DNA of 64,000 bases from Dirofilaria immitis. Lineage: Eukaryota > Nematoda > Chromadorea > Rhabditida > Onchocercidae. The translations under genes and the position numbers were made by a program. The DNA lies in assembly GCA_024305405.1 (NCBI GenBank), contig JAKNDB010000105.1, positions 3,037,501-3,101,500 of the forward strand, given 5' to 3'. The notes beneath the pieces are model-generated. The model saw nothing but the letters and a program-made list of their open reading frames with translations, did not search any database and was not told where the DNA came from. Below, one piece after another: positions 55,742 to 64,000 of this stretch; positions within the stretch are counted from its first letter, which is position 1, and each line of letters starts with the position of its first letter.

Positions 55742-57989
55742 TTTTAGCTTTGCTGTTAACTTTTGACTAAAAAGTAAAACTTAGAAAAAAGACATCTATA
55801 TAAAACATAATAATCGGATTAACAATGACAATTCACGTAAGTTATTCAAACATATCCTTATGAGTATAATAAATGCTTATACTATATGAGTAATTCAGAA
55901 TTTAATAGACCTGATAAGACCTTCACATAATTGTTTTTTCAAGATAATTGACGGCCTGTAGTTTATAGCAGTAAATTATTTCAGGCGGTGGAAATAGTAA
56001 AAACAGAAAAAAAGAAATGAGAAAATACTTGATGCAAATACGCGAAAAGAGAAGAATATGATGAACGTAAAAATCTTATAGAAAGTATGCAGGTACGAAA
56101 ACAATGTTTCTATCGTTGCACGGCGTCGTCTATGCAATATAATTTTCCCGTGAATCGTTGTGTCGGTGGAACTGTTCTGCGTGGATTTGAAAGGTGGTGG
56201 GTTATGCCTGTTGTACACCGGACATAATTTCAGGTTATTCAGTGTCACAGCAAGTTAATTTCTTCCTTTCACTATTACGATCTTTTCATTATGGCTTAGT
56301 AAAGTAATGATAAATAATGAAAGGTTCACTGATATTGACAATTATTGCAAGTAGTATTTTATCTCCAAATAAGCTTACATCAACGTGTTCTTACAACATT
56401 CTCGGGATGAATTATATAGGAGTAAGTTATTCGACAAGGGAGATATCCAAAATCATTTTGCTAAACGCGTACAACAATGCCAAATGATGGATTGATGCAT
56501 TTTATATTCCAACAGGAAATAAGCTATATTTGCCGAAAAATAGGAATAAATCATCCAAACATGGATGATTTATTCCAAATCGGTAGGAAGCTAGGAATAT
56601 GTGTACGTGGATAAGGTGAGATGAGGAGAAACAGAGATATTGTCTGTCCTAGTGCTGGCATGCACAGATGTATACTTTTATATTTAGGAGATTTTCCTGA
56701 AATCAACTTTCTAAAAAGAAAATGAGAACATAGGGAGGACATTTTCTACTTATCACAAGACTTGACGAGAAGTGAAGCGATCATGAAGCCATCGGAGAGG
56801 GAATGAGGATACAGCTAAATGATTATAACTTGTTACCGCAGTCATGCCTGTTCTCTATGATGTGTTATTGTATCTTGATAAAAAATAGGCGAATAAAATA
56901 CCTTTTTTAATGACACCTCTGACTGGTCGTTGATGCATCTATGCTTTGATACTGTTTTACTTTTCCTGGGATTGGTTGGTCAATTGATTGATTGATAGAT
57001 CTGATTCATGTATGTTTAATTAGGTTGGATTTCATTGTCTGTAATTCTGTCCACAATTCTGTAATAAAGGATTAATTTTTCTTTTGATTTCAATATCCAA
57101 AATATGATAGATGCCTTTCTGTGGTATATATATACTCTTAATTGGTAATTGTAATTTCTTCCAGGATGGATATATTTACAATAACCTAAATCAAATGGGT
57201 TAAGTATTTCGGAGAATGTATTCGTAGACAAGTCTTATTTTAAATGCAAAAATCATTTCAATTAATTCATTATTTTAAATCGAGTGAACTAATTAATATC
57301 TTTTCTGTAATCATCCTGTTGCACAACGGATGACGAATGAGGGTAGTTAGTGAGCTGAAAAAGAAAAAGCAAGTAATGCTGGCGAATTGAGGGAAGTGAC
57401 AACAACAATTATCAACGGTTCGGAAAATGGAAATCAATAGAAGCTAACATGGTTGTTGCATGATGCTTTCTTTATAGTATTTTCTTCCAGAAGTTGGTGA
57501 GCTTGCACTTTCTTATCGATTTATAATCGACAGGAACGTTTATTCTTATTTTTTAATTTTCCGTTAATTTTGGATTGCTAACATTAGATTTCTTATATTG
57601 TAAGAAAACCTTACTTGTGTCGCTCGATATATTTTTATGGTATCCGATTATAAAGTGTGTAAGAATAAATACTGTTATTCATAGAGAGTGAGTGATACAT
57701 AGTATTTATTGATAAATCTTTGTAAAGAACACTAAAAATTTGTGAAGAACACTAGAAATAAGAAATACTTAGAGTATTATTGATTACTGATTTTCAGCTG
57801 CATGGTTTAGAATTTGGTTTTCATTGCTATTAGAGGAGAGATTTCTATTTTAAATTTTGTTCGTGCAATAGCGAATTAATGATATTTCAGCTCGATCGAC
57901 TCTTAATTTTTCTGTCTGAATGCATATTTTCAGGTGAGAAATTAATCAGTGGATTCGACGAACCGTATATCGTTTTCATTTTCTTCTTA
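55742..57989. promoter_or_regulatory. Divergent intergenic region between PRPF39 and alpha-SNAP
   Basis: Two housekeeping genes start on opposite strands 2.25 kb apart, so both promoters should lie here. The only structure I can point to is a perfect 15-bp-arm hairpin at 56543-56576. TTTTCAGGTGAGAA at about 57928-57941 holds an acceptor-like site about 55 bases before the alpha-SNAP ATG and could be a cis or spliced-leader acceptor, but this is not established. No exon was found. Confidence 0.45.
56543..56576. repeat. Perfect hairpin, 15-bp arms
   Basis: GGAATAAATCATCCA, loop AACA, then the exact reverse complement. It lies in the PRPF39/alpha-SNAP intergenic region. Confidence 0.93.
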
Positions 57990-60900
57990 ATGGCGGAAAA
58001 CGAGACTAAAGCCCGAAAAAGTTAGAGGATGCGGAGAAGAAAGCGAAAGGTGGAAGTGGATTTTTCAGTGGTCTATTCGGTAATGCTAAAGCAGAAGAAG
58101 CTGCAGACCTTTTTGTGCAAGTTAGTACTTTATAATTCTTCATTATTCTAGATTTGGAGAATTTGTTTCCTTGTCTTCAGTATTTGAGTTCGAACGTATT
58201 TCTCTTGTCATCCTCAAAAATTTGCTGAGATCCTCTTGGCAAAGAAGCACTTATTTTGAGATTTCGATTCTGCAAATATCTTTTCAATTCTTTGCATCTA
58301 GATTCATACAGTTTTGCTATTCTTTTTAGTTTATCTTACGTTTGGATTGGTTTTGTAGTTTCTTATGGAAAGTTCTAGGAAGATTCAGATACCGTCTTAG
58401 TTTGCGAAGAAAATGGTTGTGGAATGAGTTTTGGTGACATTGCCACTTTTGAAGACCATTACGAGCGGTTTCACAGACATCAGTGCGCCATATGCGGACA
58501 GCAGTTTCCAAATATACATTGCTTAGAAATTCATGCCGACGAAAATCACTGTTCGATTTTTAAGACTGAAAGAGATCGTAATCCTTCTATAGCCTTATTT
58601 CGATGCTACGAAGCTTCTTGTTCGCAAATATATGCAAATCCAGAAGAAAGGAACTTTCACTCTGAAGAGATGCATGGTATCAGAGATCCCTCAGTATCTG
58701 TGGAAAGGAGGAAGTTGCCACGAAAAGAATTTGTAGTATCACGAATGAATCAAGTCAGCACTTCCTGCACCTTACATCCTCGAATACCGCGAGTAATAAT
58801 TTTTGGCAATGAACAGAAGGAGCCTGCTTTTGAAGCTAGAAGAATGAAAGTTTTTACAGGAGCAATGAATAATAAAAGATATAAAGAAAATTACTGGTAA
58901 CTGTTCGTAGTATTTGTAATTTGTGCGATCAAGTATTTCAATCATAGTGCTTATGGAAATTTTGAGTAGAATTATGAAGTTTGCCTTCTTGGAAAATTTC
59001 CATCATGATTGACTGCTTGTTGCGATTTATATTCCCATCATCATAGTGTTATTGAACTTTTGATTTTATAGTTGTCAGACAGGTGCAAAAATAAAAAATT
59101 ATATGTTAGATATTCCATTACAGAATGCAAAAGAGGTAACAGAAAAGGATCTAATGACCACATAAATAGTAAATACAGAAGAAAACATTTCTTCATTCTC
59201 TAAAAAATTATCTTATGTTTTATTTACTGTTCTGTATTATACCTTCTGTACTTGCTTCTTTAGTCAATAACTGTCGTTAACAGCAAAATAAAAAGCAAGT
59301 TCGGACAAATATGATTTTATCAACCTTGTTGGAATTACAACTTTAAGAGAATATTTAATCCATAATCTAGAGAATTTTTTTTTGATTGCTATTATATGTG
59401 AATTTCACCAATTATGCGTTGCAATTTGATAATAATTAAGGCAGGAAATTTATTTAAAATATCAAAATTATGGAGAGAAGCGGGTGATGCATTTGTGAGA
59501 TCCGCAGAAATACATGCAGCGGCTACCGACCGAAAACATGATGCAGCTTCAAATTTTGCAGAAGCAGCTAACTGTTATCGTAAAGTTAATCCACAGGTAA
59601 ACTTTCCATATTGAATTTGTCTTTCTATCTGTATTTTATTGATTACTTAGTAATCTACAACAATGGTTCAATTTTTTTGGTAGTGTAAAATAACTTTATC
59701 TTTCTGTAAATCGATTTTCATTTTCCTATTCACTTCTTACTTAGTTGCTTGCTAAGTTTTATTTTCCAATAACTGGTTTTTTTTTAATTGTGTGTTTTTA
59801 TATGCTGAGTGAATAAGTCGTTTCGGATCATTAATTTCGACTAAAATAGTGTTTTTCCTTACTTGACATTCTAATTTAGCAACGTATATTCAAATACCAA
59901 GATGCAGAATTGTTTACTTTATCAAAATCAATAATCTCTCTCAATTTCCTCATCAATTTTATGATAATTTAGAATTGTTATGCAGACATTCGTTCGAAAT
60001 TATTGTTATGAATAATTTATAATGAAGTATAATGGAAAAATTTCATGCAAGCTAAGAATAGAAATAAGTTTTGTGAAACTTGCAGGATAATATTAAAATA
60101 AGAATAAAAATTTAATAAAGCAGTAACTCATATATTACAGCAAGCAATTGACTGTTTGGTAAAAACTGCTGAAACTTATACGGATATGGGTCGTTTCAAT
60201 ATGGCTGCTAAATATCACTGCACGATGGCCGAAATTTTTGAAAGTGAGGCTCCAGATGTGACGCAGGCTATGGCTCACTACCAGGTGTTACCGTTGTCGT
60301 TTAGTTCTTTTTTTTTTTTTTTAAATTAGAAGCATGCGAAAAGCCTCCTTTCGGATTATTCCAAGTGTTGTATAAATACATCTGTTTTTCAGGAAGCAGC
60401 TGATTTTTACAAAGGTGAAGAAAGTCGAAGTTCGGCTACTAAATGTATGATTAAAGTTGCACAGGTAATTTTCATATTTTTGTAAGTTTAGCACTTCGCT
60501 TTGAAAATTAACGATTTCAATCACGTAATTAATTTCTGAAGCGGTGACAAACATTCAGTTTTTAATTTTTCTTGTTTTGACACTATTTTTATTTTATTTA
60601 TTCAGTATTTTCATGAGTCAATTTTTTTTCTATTTTTAGTATGCCGCACAACTAGAAGACTATAAAAGGGCTATCAAAATTTTCGAAGAAGTAGCTACAT
60701 GGGAAGCCGATCATCCAACCTTAAAATATGCCGCGAAAAATCATTTTTTTCAAGCTCTTCTTTGCTATCTTTGTTCTGATTTGGTTAATTCTCTTTCATC
60801 GTTCTAGAAAAAAATGAATTTGACGATATACTGATTCAGTTTATTAAAAAATTCTTATAAAAACATAAAATATATTGCATTTTCTCAAAATTAATGAGCG

Positions 60901-61480
60901 TAATTCATAACTGTGAAGTGAATAGAAGATTTGGAAGAGATATGCTGAACCATCTTTCAGTAACATAAAAAAAAAAAAATTATGATCTGAGGATTCAACT
61001 AGTTCTACTAATGCAAGATTTTTAACATAGAATGTATTAGTGTCTGATAATATTAATGTTACGAAGGAATTAATTTATTACTAGTTTAATATTGTCTTTT
61101 ACCTTTAACTGATTATTTAATTGCTGGATTTGTTTTAGCTAGATACTCAGAATGCATTGAAGCGATACGAAGAAATTTCTCCGTCATTTGTGGATTCGCG
61201 GGAATATAAGCTTGTCAAGTTGGTTTTTGTCATTCTTCTTATTAATTTTTTGATGCATTCTCTTTTTGTCTTTATACACTTAAGTTTGATTTTTCTATAC
61301 GATTTTTGTTCCTTTTGTTTCAGCGAATTAATTTCTTGTTTGGAAGACAAAAATCAAGTAAAGTTCACAGAATTAGTGAAATCGTTTGATAAAATATCAC
61401 GTTTGGATCAGTGGCACACATCACTTTTGGTCAAAATCAAACGATCATATGGTGATGAAGATGATGATGATCTTAAGTGA
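57990..61480 (+). CDS. snap-1: Alpha-SNAP (soluble NSF attachment protein)
   Basis: Cytosolic adaptor that recruits the NSF ATPase to SNARE complexes and drives their disassembly after membrane fusion. Seven plus-strand exons: 57990-58120, 59441-59596, 60141-60284, 60393-60464, 60640-60783, 61139-61218, 61324-61480, about 294 residues, the usual family length. All junction phases agree. Seen in order: GFFSGLFGNAKAEEAADLFVQ near the N-terminus, AGNLFKISKLWREAG, HDAASNFAEAANCYRK, TYTDMGRFNMAAK, ADFYKGEES, YAAQLEDYKRAIKIFEE, RYEEISPSFVDSREYKL and the NSF-activating C-terminus ISRLDQWHTSLLVKIK ending in an acidic GDEDDDDLK. These are the alpha-SNAP helical repeats. In exon 1 the frame from the ATG hits TAG at 58022-58024; one more A in the run 58016-58020 restores it, and no other in-frame ATG is available. 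Intron 1 contains a nested zinc-finger gene on the same strand. Confidence 0.94.
58351..58358 (+). promoter_or_regulatory. Candidate spliced-leader acceptor of the nested zinc-finger gene
   Basis: TTTTGTAG ends six bases before the ATG at 58365, the short spacing typical of nematode trans-splice acceptors. No upstream exon of the zinc-finger gene was found. A second acceptor-like TTCTAG at 58373-58378 would instead let the same frame be joined in phase 0 to exon 1 of alpha-SNAP. Confidence 0.35.
58365..58900 (+). CDS. ZNF511: Small C2H2 zinc-finger protein, ZNF511-like, nested in alpha-SNAP intron 1
   Basis: One exon, about 179 residues, stop at 58898-58900. Three C2H2 fingers are visible: CEENGC...HYERFH, CAIC...HADENH and CYEASC...HSEEMH, each with 12 residues between the second Cys and first His and four between the two His. 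Spacing and the short linkers, including the lone C-x2-C middle finger, resemble the ZNF511 family, a conserved small nuclear zinc-finger protein of poorly known function. The tail is basic. The ATG at 58365 needs one more base near the GG at 58378-58379 to stay in frame with the fingers; otherwise the coding exon begins at an acceptor at 58378, or translation starts at the ATG at 58424, losing finger 1's first Cys pair. It sits wholly inside intron 1 (58121-59440) of alpha-SNAP, same strand. Confidence 0.75.
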
Positions 61481-63293
61481 TTTTATATTATTTATCATTC
61501 ATAAAATACTAAAACATTGTTGCTATTCCAGAATATTAATAATATGATTTAAAAAAGAAATTACAACATCTTTCACTGTTTTTAAAATCTTTCATAACCA
61601 TTTTAGAAATTAATGACTAAAATAGAAAAGTTATTATGCACTACTACGGTTCATCTGATTGTGATTTATAACAGAATCAGAGATGAGAAAATATTAGTTT
61701 TCAAATTTATCTATCATTTGTTAATAACCGTGAGAAAGAAGCCGTCATATCTTTTTATCTTATTTCAGTACCTATTGATTTCTTACTTTTGCAAGAAATT
61801 TTTACCTTTTTAATTTTTCAGTTCTTTAAAAGGTGATGTTAAAAATTGGTGATTTTTGGTATTGAGAACAGTACAATATGTGGTAATGTCTCTTTCTCTA
61901 TTCATAATGTTTCTTGATTATGTTTGATTGATGTTTCATTATTCATGTACGTATATGTATAGTGCGAAATGTCGTTTGGTTTTTTCTATTTCATGTTAAA
62001 ATATCTATGATTAATATCATTTTGAGTTTAACAAGATTGATTTTTTCTATGTCAATACCTAAAGGTAACAGTTCGATGCATTCATGCGGATGTTGAAATT
62101 ATTTCATAGATTTCAATTAAATGCCTTCATTTTAATGCTATAATGACCTTTAGGAAAATCTTACTTATCTTCTTATAAAGAAAGATGTCTACTCGCATCG
62201 AATAGTTGATATAGTATATCTATTGATGTCTTTTTGTTTTATTTCGAGAGTTAAAAGGAAAATAATAATATTTTGAAACTGTTTATGACTCATCGAGTCT
62301 TTAGAGCTTGTAACATTTTGGCGTATTCACGCAGTGGTTCCATACACTAACAAGAAGAAATTGAAGTGAATATAAAATGAAATACGGAAAGTGAGTTCCA
62401 CGCGAAATTGCTTTAAAAAGAATAGAAAGTTAATTTAGATAAAGTTAATGGAGCGTATTTCAAATTGATGTGAACTGAGTTCTGTTTTTGACCACAATGT
62501 AATAATATTAGCAACGAAATGACTATATGTTTTTCAAATTAAATTGACAGTATAAGGTAATGAAAGATAGAAATGAGGGACTTGAAGAGAGGATTTAAAA
62601 TTTGGTTGAGCAACTAAAACAAGAGAAAATCGATTTTTTCAAACAAAACAACTTGGGGAGTATTTTCTATTTTTATATCCTTTTTGCTTTTTAGAATAAC
62701 ATCATTTGCTTATCTTTTTGATAGGCAGTGTGTTAACCATCTTTTGCAATCGATCTAGAACTGATGAACTGTCCTTAGGAATTAATTATTTCATTTAGAA
62801 GTTTAAAATACGCTAACGACAGAATATCAACGCCTGAAAATGATTGTGTAAGTTTGAAATTTGTTATAAATATATTAAGATTGAAGCATAGCATCATCGT
62901 TGACCATAATCCATAAATGAGCTCTGTCCAATTATCTCATCTGTTAAGCAAGGGATCGAATTAAGCATCAGTTCAAGTCCTATTGCAAGAGACGTCATCG
63001 ATTTTTTAGAAATAGTATTCTGGCTGCATTGTGAGCCATCGAAATATATGCAACAAGAAAAAGCCTCGGATGTTTCATCAGAAAAATTTCAAAATGTCTT
63101 AGAACTTTGTAATTTCTCTAATTTATTTTAAAACAACTCTTAAACTCTGAGTCTTGGTACATTAATATGAAAACATAAATAAAGAATTTAATTATTACGC
63201 ATGAAAACATATCTGCTTAATATTTTTCGAAGATTATCTGAATGACGGCTTGCAGAGTACAATGGTAATATGCAGCACAGCGACCTTTCCCCG
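61481..63293. other. Intergenic, no gene seen
   Basis: 3' flank of alpha-SNAP and upstream region of the segment starting at 63294. AT-rich, with many stops in all frames. A short GC-richer piece at about 62900-63060 shows no coding or tRNA-like structure that I could support. Confidence 0.5.
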
Positions 63294-63840
63294 ATGGCTG
63301 CTTATTTTTCAGATATCACTTATTCACAACCTGGTAACTCTGTTATGGATGGATACTCTTCGTGTATTGAATGTTCTAGCTTACAGTCCGATTGTAAATC
63401 AACTAATCGATTTTAGGAATTGATATACGGTATAGACTGATTTCTAAAAGTAATAAATTCTAAAGTAATAAATAATGTTTCAGGCTTCTTTGACAGCATC
63501 TCCAAGCTTCATATCGAAGTTCGTTGAAAAAATCAGGAGCGGTGAATGCTATGAGTTTGCTACCACAAAATTTCATAACGGACTTCTTGTCCGTCGTTAT
63601 AAGAGATGAAGACTGATCAAAATTATTAATTTATATGCCAAGAGTTGGGATTTAACCGCTGATCATTGGTATATAAAGAGTGCTGCTGATAACTGTATTA
63701 ATTTGAAACGCCGTTCTAAATGCACTACATTAAAGCGGCAGCTAGAGAGAAATCCAAACTATCGACGCAGGAGTTCCCTCGTCAAATTATTGATAATCCC
63801 TCTCCAAATTTTACGACTTAGTGCAAAGGCTATGTCGTGA
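63294..63840 (+). CDS. Unrecognised coding-like segment, probably two or more exons
   Basis: Two blocks look like protein. The first starts with ATG at 63294 (MAAYFSDITYSQPGNSVMDG..., then a Cys/Ser-rich stretch) and runs to TAG at 63414-63416, with a possible GTAAAT donor at 63400. The second begins after TTTCAG at 63478-63483 or with the ATG at 63475: ASLTASPSFISKFVEKIRSG, then GECYEF and FHNGLLVRRYKR, meets TGA at 63607-63609, and stays open in the same frame to TGA at 63838-63840 through a basic region (NLKRRSKC, KRQLERNPNYRRR). One stop in about 120 codons is far fewer than expected by chance in this DNA. The junction between blocks is not resolved. No family recognised. It may be a gene with sequence errors, two adjacent exons, or a decayed gene. 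Confidence 0.38.
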
Positions 63841-64000
63841 TTAATATCTTATGAACTTTTGTGTACGAGACTCCCCACTCTTCATTGTTGTTTTTTTTTC
63901 TTGCTCATTATCATCAGATAATTAACATTTGAAGAAAATTTAATTTGATTTCTTTGTCGGCGTCATCCTGTCCTCTTTCAAACAAACCTTAACTTTTATA
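63841..64000. other. Right edge, non-coding as far as seen
   Basis: C/T-rich and T-rich sequence after the last stop of the preceding segment; probably its 3' UTR or an intron. Too short to say more. Confidence 0.4.

Noticed and set aside
12368..58020. Transcriptional slippage or programmed frameshifting at A/T runs as a real biological system
   Set aside because: The runs are only 3-6 bases, shorter than those known to cause efficient slippage, and affect unrelated genes indiscriminately; sequence error is the simpler reading.

Overview
The window looks like nuclear DNA of a parasitic nematode, most likely of the filarial/spirurid group. It is strongly AT-rich. Genes are split into many short exons by introns of about 50 bp to several kb, splice acceptors are mostly of the TTTCAG/TTTTAG type, and the proteins are ordinary metazoan ones. 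The species assignment is inference from gene structure and composition. I see no rRNA, tRNA, CRISPR array, transposase or bacterial operon.

Layout, left to right. (1) Bases 1-126 may hold the last codons of a plus-strand gene cut by the window edge; about 8.7 kb of apparently non-coding DNA follows. (2) 8864-13548, minus: a secreted-type GDSL/SGNH lipase-like hydrolase in eight exons. (3) 15373-16865, plus: a tetraspanin, divergent from the lipase. (4) 18219-38068, minus: a large coiled-coil HOOK-domain protein of the girdin/Daple (CCDC88) family, with about 30 exons found; its first exon(s) were not located. Its corrected C-terminus ends in Gly-Cys-Val, the ending by which vertebrate Daple binds the Dishevelled PDZ domain. 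(5) 38069-47677: repeats and AT-rich DNA, perhaps with unseen 5' exons of the CCDC88 gene. (6) 47678-55741, minus: the splicing factor PRPF39 (HAT repeats) with an Arg/Ser-rich N-terminus and a Gln/Tyr-rich tail. (7) 57990-61480, plus: alpha-SNAP, divergent from PRPF39. Its first intron holds a small same-strand three-zinc-finger gene resembling ZNF511. (8) 63294-63840, plus: an unrecognised coding-like segment.

The most useful technical observation is that nearly every gene is interrupted by single-base frame breaks. These almost always lie in short A or T runs and are almost always one base too short. Exon phases and conserved family sequence are restored when one base is allowed at each run. 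I read this as residual homopolymer error in the sequence, not as pseudogenes. It explains why simple ORF calling truncates the real exons, and it hides the true C-terminus of the CCDC88 protein.

The genes are mostly housekeeping or cell-biological: membrane fusion (alpha-SNAP), splicing (PRPF39), cortical/centrosomal scaffolding and Wnt/G-protein signalling (CCDC88), membrane organisation (tetraspanin). They do not form a pathway together. I found no convincing new biological system; the points worth following up are the GCV tail, the nested zinc-finger gene and the unrecognised segment at the right edge.
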